Origin: SHXO01 sp964523885 | GTDB taxonomy: Bacteria; Pseudomonadota; Gammaproteobacteria; Burkholderiales; SHXO01 | Direction of reading: 5' to 3' | NCBI GenBank assembly: GCA_964523885.1 | Contig: CAZFYX010000038.1 | Location: forward strand, 1-64,000 | DNA length: 64,000 nucleotides | In this document: positions 33,840 through 42,048 of the stretch, piece after piece | How the letters are laid out: every line of letters starts with the position of its first letter | Position numbering within the stretch: position 1 is the stretch's first letter | Position numbers and translations under genes: made by a program | Notes under the pieces: model-generated | Databases searched by the model: none | What the model saw: only the letters and a program-made list of their open reading frames with translations | What the model was told of the DNA's origin: nothing

Positions 33840-36221
33840 TCAGTCGGCAAGCGTGCTGGCGCGGTGTCGACCGGGATCGGGGACGGGGAGGGTTGCGGCG
33901 CCGGGCTGTACCCGCAGCGCTTGCAGGGCGCGCTTGGCGCGCTTGTATACGGCGAGCGTGCCGGCGTTGCTTGCCAGCACCACGGCAAGGCCGTTGAAGC
34001 CGAGCACGAACACGCCGGCGACGCAGAAGAGGTTGTAGCCGAGCACGGTGCGGCGCGTGCTCTTCAGGCGGTCGGCGTGCTCGCGTGCGCTGTGCAGGAT
34101 CCCGGGCAGCGGGCGCAGGCGGCGGCCGAGGATCACGAAGTCGGCCGGGTTGCGCTCGACCGGCAGTGCGCCATCCAGTGCGATGGAGACGGCAGCGCTG
34201 CCGGCCAGCGGCAGCCCGTCGCAGTCGCCGACCACCGCGGCGTTGACGCCACGGCGGCGCAACCCCTCCATGAAGCGCACCTTGGTCGGTGCGGTCATGT
34301 CGCCGCTCGCGAGCCGGATGCCCAGTGCGTCGGCCAGCTTGCGGGTCTGCGCCTCGGGACGCTGGGAGATCAGGAACACCTCGACGCCGGCGTTGCGCAA
34401 GGCCGCGATCGTGGCCCTGGCTTCCGGCGGACCGCTGCGCCGGAAGCCGACGCGCGCGACTTCGACGCCGTCGATCTCGACGCGCAGCGCCGGCGGGGTG
34501 CGCTCCATCCCGGCAGGCCGGCCAAGCAGCGTGATGCGCTGGCCGTTGTTCTCCACGGTGACCGCTTCCGCCTCCAGGCTCACCAGCGGCATCCGCGCTG
34601 GCTGCAGGCCCTGCGCGAGGCAGGCCTTCACCAGGGCCTCGGCGCGCTCGTCGCCGAGGTACAGCGCGGCCGAGGCGATGTGGGGGAGCAGGACGTGGGT
34701 GTCGAGCGCGCCGCGCGGCTTGATCCCTGCGACCTCCACCGCGGGCTCGTGCAGGTCGGCGTGATCGTCGATCACGACCATCGAGATCGCGCCGAGCGCC
34801 TGCAGCGCGGTGGGGTTGCGCACCAGCACGCCGGACTGCAGCAGTGTCCCGGCCTGATGCATCGCGCCCAGCGAAGCAGCCAGGGCCAGCCCGTTGGCAT
34901 AGTCCGGGCGCAGGAGTGCGGAGGCGGTGGCCAGGTCACCCACCAGCAGCCCTACGCCGGCGGTGGCCATGGTCGGCGCCACCGCGCCGTTGGCGAAGCG
35001 CTCGGCGCCTTCGTGCAGCGCGAGCCTGCGCGCGCTCGGCCGCGTCGCGTGCTCGAATGCGCGGCCGACCTGTGCACGCCATGCGTCGTCGCCGGTGCGC
35101 AGCACCTCGACCGTGATCGCCCCTTCGTACACCAGGCTGCCCGCCACGACGTCCGCGCCGGCCACCTTGCGGATCCAGGGGTTGGGCGCGGTGAGCGGCG
35201 GCTCGCGCACCAGTGCGCTGCCGTCCACCACCTTGCCATCGCCGGGCACCAGCTCGCCGGCGGCGACCCGTACGCGCGCACCGACCAGCGCTTCCCCGGT
35301 CACTGCAACCTCGCGCTCGGTATCCTCCAGATGCAAGGGCATCACCTGGTCCAACAGGCCGTGGCCCTCGAGCGTGAGATCCTCGCGGTAGCGCTGCTCC
35401 CAGTAGCGGAAGCACCACAGCATGAGCGCCGCCGACAGGAACTGGCCGGTGCCGAGCGTCGCCACGATGATCGCCGTGTACAACAGCGGCAAGCCGGTCC
35501 GGCCCTGGGTCAGCTGGCGGCCGCCGGCACGCAGGATGTCGAGGTTGGCGACCACCAGCAGACCGGCCGACAGCGGCGTGAGCGGCGCCAGCACGAGCTC
35601 GGCGGCGGCCAGGCCGACCGAGACGTTGGCGAGGCGGAAGTCCACCTGCGCCATCGGCGGTGCGACCGCCAGGGCGATGGCGCGCTCCGCGATCCGCAGC
35701 ACGCACTCGGCATCGAGGCTCGCGGGATCGAAGCGGATATCCATCCCGCGCACCAGCTTGCTGGCATGGGCACTCGCGATTCCGGGCACCGCCCGCAGGG
35801 CGGTCTGCGCCCGGCCCGTCGCGGCCTTGTCGTGCCCGAGGGCGCGGTGCCCGATGAACAGATGCCCGGGCGCGACGTGCAGGCGTTCGGCGGTCGAGAC
35901 CAGGGGCCCGTGCCGGTACAGCGTGACGACTTTGGCGCCGCTCCATGCCGGCATGCGCTCACGGGGCAACCCGGTGCCGCGACCCTCGATCAGCCCGGCC
36001 AGCCCCTCCGTGAACGCTGCGCGCGCGCTCGCGCGCACGGCATAGCGGACGTGTGCAGCGCCCCGGTCGAGGTCGAGGCGGACGCTGCTCACCTCCGGAC
36101 AGGCCAGCAGCCGGCGGGCAAGAGCGTCGGCGAGCGCGGGTCCCTGCGCGGAGCACAGGCGGGGGTCGCGGATGCGCATGGCGTCGCGCTCGATGGCGAC
36201 CTGGGGATGTTGGCCCTGCAT
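33840..36221 (-). CDS. P-type ATPase homolog lacking catalytic motifs (pseudoenzyme)
   Basis: A 793-residue P1B-like ATPase homolog. The actuator region is recognisable (VAAGELVPGDGKVVDGSALV, 318-337), but TGE is replaced by PLTAP (342-346). The phosphorylation motif DKTGT reads DDHAD (485-489), keeping an Asp but losing Lys, Thr, Gly and Thr. The hinge GDGxND reads GDCDGL (665-670). The membrane motif CPC is replaced by PDYANG. Only the C-terminal membrane pair (VFVLGFNGLAVVLASN) resembles its active neighbour. It lacks most of what is needed to hydrolyse ATP, but it is intact in frame and under operon control, so it probably has a structural or regulatory role. A substrate cannot be assigned. 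Confidence 0.85.
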   Translation of the reverse strand: MQGQHPQVAIERDAMRIRDPRLCSAQGPALADALARRLLACPEVSSVRLDLDRGAAHVRYAVRASARAAFTEGLAGLIEGRGTGLPRERMPAWSGAKVVTLYRHGPLVSTAERLHVAPGHLFIGHRALGHDKAATGRAQTALRAVPGIASAHASKLVRGMDIRFDPASLDAECVLRIAERAIALAVAPPMAQVDFRLANVSVGLAAAELVLAPLTPLSAGLLVVANLDILRAGGRQLTQGRTGLPLLYTAIIVATLGTGQFLSAALMLWCFRYWEQRYREDLTLEGHGLLDQVMPLHLEDTEREVAVTGEALVGARVRVAAGELVPGDGKVVDGSALVREPPLTAPNPWIRKVAGADVVAGSLVYEGAITVEVLRTGDDAWRAQVGRAFEHATRPSARRLALHEGAERFANGAVAPTMATAGVGLLVGDLATASALLRPDYANGLALAASLGAMHQAGTLLQSGVLVRNPTALQALGAISMVVIDDHADLHEPAVEVAGIKPRGALDTHVLLPHIASAALYLGDERAEALVKACLAQGLQPARMPLVSLEAEAVTVENNGQRITLLGRPAGMERTPPALRVEIDGVEVARVGFRRSGPPEARATIAALRNAGVEVFLISQRPEAQTRKLADALGIRLASGDMTAPTKVRFMEGLRRRGVNAAVVGDCDGLPLAGSAAVSIALDGALPVERNPADFVILGRRLRPLPGILHSAREHADRLKSTRRTVLGYNLFCVAGVFVLGFNGLAVVLASNAGTLAVYKRAKRALQALRVQPGAATLPVPDPGRHRASTLAD

Positions 36222-36248
36222 GGGGAGCGAGTGGTCGGGTGCGCGCGC

Positions 36249-36719
36249 TCAGCGCGCGGTGCGCTGGATCTCGATCGCCTCGCGGGCGCGCCCGGAGAGG
36301 CGGCCGGCGAGGGACTTGGCGTTCCGGTGCATGGCGATGAGGTTGAGGAATTCGCGCATGGCCGCTTCGGCTTCCTCGCGATCCTTCACCAGACCCAGGT
36401 GCAGGCGGAACCCATGCACCTGGTCGCGCTGCTTCTGCGCCGCGGCGGTCAGGTCGTGGACGATGACCACCGGCTCCTTCGTGGCGAGCACGCGGTCCTG
36501 CGCGGCCATCGCCTGCGACTGCTCGACGCTCAGCAGGAACAGCGGGTCGCCGGCCTGCAGGGCGTTGAGCTCGCCCAGGTGGGCATGCAGCACTTCGCTG
36601 GGGAGCGGCCTGGTGCGGGTGTCGACGACGTAGATGCGCAGCCGCGGCTGGGCCTTCGCCGGGTCGGACCAGCTCTCATTCGCGGCAACGAGCGTGTCCC
36701 GAGCGGCGTTGTCGTTCAC
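36249..36719 (-). CDS. Hypothetical protein, short paralog of the 36969 gene
   Basis: A 156-residue soluble protein. It shares with the protein at 36969-37739 an IYVVDT opening, a central VVIVHDL and the stretch HGFRLHLGL, then a helical end with IALHR-like spacing. No known domain recognised. It lies 27 bases before the pseudo-ATPase and 18 after the 65-aa membrane protein. The paired copies suggest a heteromer or a duplicated adaptor in the ATPase system. Confidence 0.65.
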   Translation of the reverse strand: MNDNAARDTLVAANESWSDPAKAQPRLRIYVVDTRTRPLPSEVLHAHLGELNALQAGDPLFLLSVEQSQAMAAQDRVLATKEPVVIVHDLTAAAQKQRDQVHGFRLHLGLVKDREEAEAAMREFLNLIAMHRNAKSLAGRLSGRAREAIEIQRTAR

Positions 36720-36737
36720 CCGGGACTCCGCATGCGG

Positions 36738-36935
36738 TCAGGATGCAGCCACGTACGGCTGCAGCAGGCCTTCGGCGGCCATGTCCTCCAGCCGGGCGAC
36801 CAGCGGATACTCCTCGCGGCCGAGCACCTGGTAGAGGTCGCGCAGCCGGCGGATGCGCCGATAAATCTCGAAGGCCGTATAGGCGACCACGAGGGCGCCG
36901 AACACCATCGTCAGGATATCAGCCGTACGATCCAT
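36738..36935 (-). CDS. Small single-span membrane protein
   Basis: A 65-residue protein with one transmembrane segment near the N-terminus (about residues 8-24, ILTMVFGALVVAYTAFEIY) followed by a basic, amphipathic helix ending in a short acidic part. Family not recognised with confidence; size and position suggest a small accessory subunit. It lies 33 bases from the 36969 gene within the operon. Confidence 0.55.
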   Translation of the reverse strand: MDRTADILTMVFGALVVAYTAFEIYRRIRRLRDLYQVLGREEYPLVARLEDMAAEGLLQPYVAAS

Positions 36936-36968
36936 GCCATGTCCTCCGGGTCCGCGCGTCCTGCCGGC

Positions 36969-37739
36969 TCAAATCTTCGCCAACAGGGCGATTGTATCCC
37001 TTAATCCCGCGCGCCTCAGCCGCTTCTGGACGTCGCGCTCGAGGGTGTTGGAGTCGCGGTGCAGGGTGATGAAGCGGGTGAATTCCTGCAGCATGTCCAG
37101 GGCGTGGGCGGGCGTGTTGGCCAGGCCGAGGTGGATGCGGAACCCGTGGAACTGCGGCCTGCCGGGACGGCTCTTCACCGCGAGGTCGTGGACACAGATC
37201 AACGGGTCCTTGCCGATCAGGGTGCGGTCCAGCTGGATGAAGTCGATAGACTGCGCGGGGCTGAGCACGAAGATCTGGTCCTCCGGCGCCAGCTTGGCGA
37301 TCAGGCCGAAGTTGTCGCGCACGACCTGGCTGGCGGGGGAATGCCAGCCGGTGTCGACCACGAAGATCTTGAAGCGTGGCCCGGTCCTTCTGGCGGCGGC
37401 AGGCGCAGCGGCCACTGCAGGCACCGATGCCGCGGGGACCTGGTGCAAGGGTGACACGTTCCCGGTCTGGGTCATGGGATGCTCCGGCGATAGCTCATGC
37501 GCAGGCGCAGCGGGCTCGTGCCCGTCCTGCGCTGCGTGCCCGGCGACCGCGACGTCGGCGGACGTGCCCGCCAACACGTCGAATTCCGTTCCGGCGGGGT
37601 GCGACACCTCGACGACATACGCCTCGACGGCGTCGAGGTGCGGACCGTCGAATGCAATCACGCTCTTCTGCGGGCTCCGTCGCCGTCCGTTGGCCAATGG
37701 CGGCGCATCCCTGCGCTTGCCGCGGCGCTTCTCGCTCAT
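36969..37739 (-). CDS. Hypothetical protein, long paralog of the 36249 gene
   Basis: A 256-residue protein. A basic N-terminus (about 1-30) is followed by SVIAFDGPHLDAVEAYVV and an Ala/Pro-rich linker. From about residue 120 a domain starts with FKIFVVDTGWH and contains CVHDLAV and HGFRIHLGL, the same pattern as the 156-aa protein. The ATG at 37739 follows GGAGG. It is the third gene of the leftward operon, 60 bases after the active P-type ATPase. No catalytic motif recognised. Confidence 0.65.
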   Translation of the reverse strand: MSEKRRGKRRDAPPLANGRRRSPQKSVIAFDGPHLDAVEAYVVEVSHPAGTEFDVLAGTSADVAVAGHAAQDGHEPAAPAHELSPEHPMTQTGNVSPLHQVPAASVPAVAAAPAAARRTGPRFKIFVVDTGWHSPASQVVRDNFGLIAKLAPEDQIFVLSPAQSIDFIQLDRTLIGKDPLICVHDLAVKSRPGRPQFHGFRIHLGLANTPAHALDMLQEFTRFITLHRDSNTLERDVQKRLRRAGLRDTIALLAKI

Positions 37740-37799
37740 CACCACATCTCCTCCACGCGCAGCGGCACGGGACGCAGTCTCGCTACCTGCCGACCGCGA

Positions 37800-40466
37800 T
37801 CACGCCGCGGCTGCCACATCCGCCGTCCCGAAGCCAGCCGGATCGGCCTTGCGCTCCGCCCTCGCCGGGGCGGGCAGGGCCGGCGTCACCTGCGGTCGGC
37901 CCGGCACGAGCTCGTTGACCTGCGCGTTCAGGCCCGCGCTGCGCAGCTCCAGCTCCAGCCGGTGACGGCGCGCCGCCTCGTGCTGCGCGACCTTGCGCAT
38001 CGGCCACACGCCGTTGGCGAGCGCCGCCAGGGCGGCGACATTGTTGGCGAGCACCGAGGCGCCCACGCCGAAGCCCAGGGTGAACACGCCGGCCATGCAC
38101 AGGGCGTTGGGCAGGATGATCATTCCCCAGCTGCGACGGATGTTGTGCTCGAGCGCCGTGGCGATGTCGCGCAGCTCGCACAGCTTGCCCAGGCCCTGCT
38201 CCATGAACACGATGTGCGCGGTGTCGGTGGCAATCGAGGTCGCGCCGCGCAGCGAGATCGCCACGTTGGCTTTCTTCAGCGCGATCGAGTCGTTGATGCC
38301 GTCGCCGACGAAGCAGACCTTGCGGCCTTCGGCCTGCAGCCTGGCGACGTATTCCGCCTTGTCCGCCGGCAGCACCTGAGCGAAGTAGCGGTCCATGCCG
38401 AGCTGCTCGGCGAGCTTGCGGGTGGGCGCCTCGTGGTCGCCGGAGATAATGGCGATGTGCTTGATGCCGCGCTTGCGCAGACCGGCGATGATCTCGACCA
38501 CCTCCGGGCGCACCGAGGCGCGCAGCTCCAGCGCGCCGCCGAGTGCACCGTCGACCGCGACCATGACCATGGTGTGGCCCTCGCGGTGCGCCTCGTCCAG
38601 CGCGGCGGCGACGTCCGGCGGAACCGCGATGCCTTCCATGTCCATGAAGCGCGGGCTGCCCACCTTGATCGTGTGGCCGCCCACCCCCACGGTGATGCCG
38701 TACCCGACGCTGTACTGCGTCTCGTCGGTCGCCTGCAGCCTGAGGCCGGCTTCCTCGGCCTTGTGCAGGATCGCGAGCGCGATGGGATGGTGGAACTTGG
38801 CCTCGGCGGCGGCGGCGAAGCCCAGGATCTGCATGCCGTCGAAACCGTTGCAGGCGACGATGCGACCTACCTCGGGGCGCTCGCGGGTGAGGGTGCCGGT
38901 CTTGTCGAACAGGATCGTGTCCACGCTGTGCATGAGCTCCAGCGCGCGGCCGTCCTTCACCAGGATGCCGCGCTGCGCGCACAGGGCCAGCGAGGACAGC
39001 ATCGCCAGCGGCGCGGCCATGCGGATGCCGGTGCCCAGGTCGCAGTTGAGGATGGCGACCGCACCGTTGGGGCCCATGGTGCCCATCGCCAGCGCACCGA
39101 TCGCCAGGGTGGGGATGACCGCCTTGTCGGCCAGCTGCTCGCCCTTCTGCTGGGTGGCCATCTTGTAGCCGGCGGTGTCGTTCAGGATCTGCGCGATGCG
39201 CGCCGAGGCGGTGTCGCTGCCGGCCTTCTCGACCGACACGTAGACCTTGCCGGCGACCAGGATGGTGGAGGCGAAGACACGCTCGCCCACGCCCTTCTCC
39301 GCCGGCGTGGATTCGCCCGTGAGCGCGTGCTGGTCGACCATGGCCATGCCTTCGACCACCACGCCGTCCACCGGCACCATGTCGCCGGTGTGTACCGCCA
39401 CCACGTCGCCGGCATTGAGCTTGTCCAGGCTGACCTGGGTCTCCACGCCGTCGCGCACCAGCCACACGAAGCGCGGCTGCTTGCCGAATGCGCCGAGCAG
39501 CATGCGCTTGGAGTTGTCCTCGGTGCGCTTGACCAGCATGCGCCCGAACGACAGGCACCAGGCCAGCACCGCACCGGGGAAAATCTGCAGGGTGGACAGG
39601 CATCCGATCACCACGATCGAATCGAGCACGTCCACGCCGAGCCGACGCTCCTTGAACAACACGTCGTACGCGTTGCGGAAGCTGGGGATTGCGGTGTAGG
39701 CGAACAGTGCGGCCGACACCGGCAGCAGCGGTGGCGCTGCGAACTGCGCGAACGCGGCGAGCGGCAGCGAGCCGGTGCAGATCGCGAGGTGCAGGTCGAG
39801 CTTGTCGAGCTGGGTCGGATGCTCCGCGCTGGCCAGCGCGGCGTCGAGCACCTCCATGAGCTGCGCGACGTCGAGGATGCGCGGATCGTAGTCGATCTGC
39901 ACCGCGCAGCTGATCGAGCTGCTCTTGAAGCGGTCCACGCCGTGCAGGGCCATCAGCTCGCGGTCGATGGCGTCGCACAGCGCCTGCTTGCGGTAGAGGA
40001 CCGGATTCTTCAGGTGGACCGTGCCCAGCCGCCGGCGGGTGATCTGCCAGCCGGTCACCACGTGCCCGTAGCGGTGATAGTGCGCCACGCCGTGACGGTC
40101 GCGCACGCTGGACACCGGGGCGATCTGCGGCGGGCGCAACTCGACGGGCTGCCCCTCGCGAGTCCCGGCTTCGGCCGGCAGCAGCGGATCGGCATGCGTC
40201 ATGACCGCGGCCAGGCGACCGAGCACATCGGCCAGCAGGCTGCGGGAGGGGTCGAAGCGCAACTGCGCCGCGGGGCGCCTGCCCTGGCCGATGGTTGCGC
40301 CCGACAAGTCGGTGGCGTGGAACGCGCGCTCCAGGAATCGCCGGCACAGGTCGCCCGCCGGGTCGGAGAACAGCGTCGCGCTGTGGATGTCGATGACGCC
40401 GGCGCGTGGGAAGGACAGCGCGACGTCGATGGTCGGTTCCATGGGACTCAAGTCGTACCTCGGCAA
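37800..40466 (-). CDS. P1B-like P-type ATPase, catalytically intact, non-canonical TM motif
   Basis: An 888-residue P-type ATPase. An N-terminal HMA-like domain without CxxC (about 150-215) is followed by transmembrane helices, then the actuator TGE (ALTGES, 381-386). The phosphorylation site is DKTGTLT at 521-527 (Asp521), the P1B-type HP is at 560-561 and the hinge GDGIND at 721-726. In place of the usual CPC/SPC/TPC the membrane site reads NCDLGTGIR (474-482), so the ligand set is Asn-Cys-Asp rather than a Cys/Pro motif. It pumps a cation, probably a metal, across the inner membrane, but the metal is not predictable. It is the second gene of the operon. Starts at 40466 or 40442 are possible. 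Confidence 0.9.
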   Translation of the reverse strand: MPRYDLSPMEPTIDVALSFPRAGVIDIHSATLFSDPAGDLCRRFLERAFHATDLSGATIGQGRRPAAQLRFDPSRSLLADVLGRLAAVMTHADPLLPAEAGTREGQPVELRPPQIAPVSSVRDRHGVAHYHRYGHVVTGWQITRRRLGTVHLKNPVLYRKQALCDAIDRELMALHGVDRFKSSSISCAVQIDYDPRILDVAQLMEVLDAALASAEHPTQLDKLDLHLAICTGSLPLAAFAQFAAPPLLPVSAALFAYTAIPSFRNAYDVLFKERRLGVDVLDSIVVIGCLSTLQIFPGAVLAWCLSFGRMLVKRTEDNSKRMLLGAFGKQPRFVWLVRDGVETQVSLDKLNAGDVVAVHTGDMVPVDGVVVEGMAMVDQHALTGESTPAEKGVGERVFASTILVAGKVYVSVEKAGSDTASARIAQILNDTAGYKMATQQKGEQLADKAVIPTLAIGALAMGTMGPNGAVAILNCDLGTGIRMAAPLAMLSSLALCAQRGILVKDGRALELMHSVDTILFDKTGTLTRERPEVGRIVACNGFDGMQILGFAAAAEAKFHHPIALAILHKAEEAGLRLQATDETQYSVGYGITVGVGGHTIKVGSPRFMDMEGIAVPPDVAAALDEAHREGHTMVMVAVDGALGGALELRASVRPEVVEIIAGLRKRGIKHIAIISGDHEAPTRKLAEQLGMDRYFAQVLPADKAEYVARLQAEGRKVCFVGDGINDSIALKKANVAISLRGATSIATDTAHIVFMEQGLGKLCELRDIATALEHNIRRSWGMIILPNALCMAGVFTLGFGVGASVLANNVAALAALANGVWPMRKVAQHEAARRHRLELELRSAGLNAQVNELVPGRPQVTPALPAPARAERKADPAGFGTADVAAAA

Positions 40467-40539
40467 GCGTTCTCGTCACGCACCGGCGGTGCGTTGCCCG
40501 GCCCGCGGACGCTCGCCCGCGGGCTGGCGCACTGCAGGG

Positions 40540-40899
40540 TCAGTGGCCGGACGCGTCCTCGACCGGCGCCGCGTACTCGCCGATGCCCTTGGCCTCGTTC
40601 ACCGCGTCGATTGCCGCGCTCGCACCGTCCTTCAGGCCGCGCACGAAGGGGTTCTCCTGCGGGACGGACTTGGCGATGAAGACCGCGGCATAGACCAGTC
40701 CGTAGGAGATCATGTAGGAGCCGGTGTAGGCGGCCCGCGAAGCGGCGTTGGCGATCTCGGGCCCGGCGTTGCCGAGCTTGGCGCGCAGGCTGGCTGCGTC
40801 GTTGGTGGCCGCACTGGCCGCCTTGCGCATGGCGTCGGCCACGGCGGACAGGGGATCGGACCCGGCGGCTTCGGGGGCGGCGGCTTCGGCGCTCGACAT
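40540..40899 (-). CDS. Hypothetical alanine-rich protein, first gene of the operon
   Basis: A 119-residue Ala/Ser-rich protein with a predicted amphipathic N-terminal helix and one hydrophobic segment in the middle (YMISYGLVYAAVFIA). The ATG at 40899 has a GGAGAAAG site. A longer frame to 40974 is not supported. It lies 73 bases upstream of the P-type ATPase gene and is probably the operon's first gene. No family recognised; it may be a small membrane-associated partner of the ATPase. Confidence 0.6.
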   Translation of the reverse strand: MSSAEAAAPEAAGSDPLSAVADAMRKAASAATNDAASLRAKLGNAGPEIANAASRAAYTGSYMISYGLVYAAVFIAKSVPQENPFVRGLKDGASAAIDAVNEAKGIGEYAAPVEDASGH

Positions 40900-40965
40900 G
40901 ATGCTTTCTCCTTGATTCGTTGGGCTGACCCCATGCGGCCCGGGTGCCGGGCTCGCGTGGCGCAT

Positions 40966-40978
40966 GGTAAGCATTACC
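40966..40978. promoter_or_regulatory. Short inverted repeat upstream of the ATPase operon
   Basis: GGTAA-GCA-TTACC is a 5+5 inverted repeat with a three-base spacer, located 67 bases before the ATG at 40899. It is AT-richer than its surroundings and is a possible operator; no known regulator is recognised from the sequence. Confidence 0.35.
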
Positions 40979-41073
40979 TGATCGCCTACCCTACACCCCC
41001 AATACGGCTCAGGTCATGGGCAAATCTCGACAGGTTGGTGCATGCCACCGTCCAAGGCCGGGATTCGATCCGC

Positions 41074-41121
41074 TGCCATGACATTAGGCTGAGTGCCGCG
41101 GACGCATTTGATCCAGCGCAG
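41074..41121 (-). promoter_or_regulatory. Weak FNR/FixK-like box upstream of the ATPase operon
   Basis: TTGATCCAGCGCAG (41108-41121) has a perfect TTGAT half and an imperfect partner. A TAATGT hexamer on the minus strand (41086-41081) would put the box centre about 41 bases before a start near 41074. The match is weak and is listed for comparison with the better sites at 3348, 14218 and 16788. Confidence 0.3.
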
Positions 41122-41150
41122 ATGTTCATGCCGGAGCCTGCGCGTGCACG

Positions 41151-41846
41151 TCAGACCAGGTTCGACAGGGCATTGACCACCAGGCCCAGGATCAGGACCA
41201 CGAAGAAGAACGACAGGACGGCGTGGACCAGGGTCAGCCGCCGCATGGTCCAGCCGGTGACGGACACGTCCGAGGTCTGGTAGCACATGGCGATGGTGAA
41301 CGAGTAGTACATGAAATCCCAGTAGTCCGGGGTGTCCCGCTCCGGGAAGTCGAGTCCGCGGCGGTATTCCCGCTTGCCCGCCAGGACATGGTCGTCGTAG
41401 TACAGCCGCATGTAGTACAGCCCGACGAACAGGTTGAACAGCACCCAGGACAGCGCCACCGCCAGCATCGACATCACCTGGTGCAGGTTGCTCACCCACG
41501 CGGGCCAGCCCTTTACCGGCTCGAGCATGAAGATGACGCCGACGATGCTGGTGGCCACGACCACCGACGCCGTGATGACCGCGCGCAGCCCGCTCGGCTC
41601 CCCCTCGCTGGCCATGACCGCGCATTCCTCGGGCTCCACGGTGGTGAAGCGGAAGGCGCTCAGCGCGAGGTAGGCCAGGGTTCCGAGGTTGAAGGCCAGC
41701 ACCAGGCGGGTGCTGACGGGGAGGGCTGCCGCGGCGAAGTACGCGACGACCGTCAGCACCAGCGCAAGGGCCAGGCTCGCAAGCGGGGATGCGAAGGCGG
41801 CACCCGGCGCGGGGTGCGACATCTTGTCGCGGTCAGCCTTGTTCAT
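41151..41846 (-). CDS. DUF1345 inner-membrane protein
   Basis: A 231-residue inner-membrane protein with about five hydrophobic helices and the DUF1345 pattern LDFPERDTPDYWDFMYYSFTIAMCYQTSDV near the middle. Function unknown. The ATG at 41846 has an AAGGA site; longer frames are not supported. It is divergent from the second glucosidase, with 202 bases between them, and sits upstream of the ATPase operon on the same strand, 251 bases before its first gene. Confidence 0.85.
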   Translation of the reverse strand: MNKADRDKMSHPAPGAAFASPLASLALALVLTVVAYFAAAALPVSTRLVLAFNLGTLAYLALSAFRFTTVEPEECAVMASEGEPSGLRAVITASVVVATSIVGVIFMLEPVKGWPAWVSNLHQVMSMLAVALSWVLFNLFVGLYYMRLYYDDHVLAGKREYRRGLDFPERDTPDYWDFMYYSFTIAMCYQTSDVSVTGWTMRRLTLVHAVLSFFFVVLILGLVVNALSNLV

Positions 41847-42048
41847 CGTGTCCTTGTCCCGGCCGTCGGTGCCGACGCCGGGTCTGCGCAACCGTTGCGT
41901 GCCCTGCCTGGAAAACCGCACCGCACACTATGCCGTCGTGCTGCGGAGGAGTCATTGGCACTTCTTGACAGCTCGCGCACCGCGCGGTGCAGTGCGGGAA
42001 CGAGAACCAGAGCCAACCGGGCGCCGCCATGCCACAATCCCGCCCCGC

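Noticed and set aside
37497..40679. Very long plus-strand open frame of over 1000 codons opposite the active P-type ATPase
   Set aside because: It is antisense to a gene with clear ATPase motifs. Its translation is low-complexity, rich in His, Arg and Val, and matches no family. High GC content produces such shadows throughout the window (for example 71-1873 plus and 16505-19513 minus).
41060..41085. tRNA-like T-arm sequence (GGGATTCGATCC) between DUF1345 and the ATPase operon
   Set aside because: The stem around the TTCGA loop lacks the conserved G53-C61 pair, and no acceptor, D-arm or anticodon arm is found around it.
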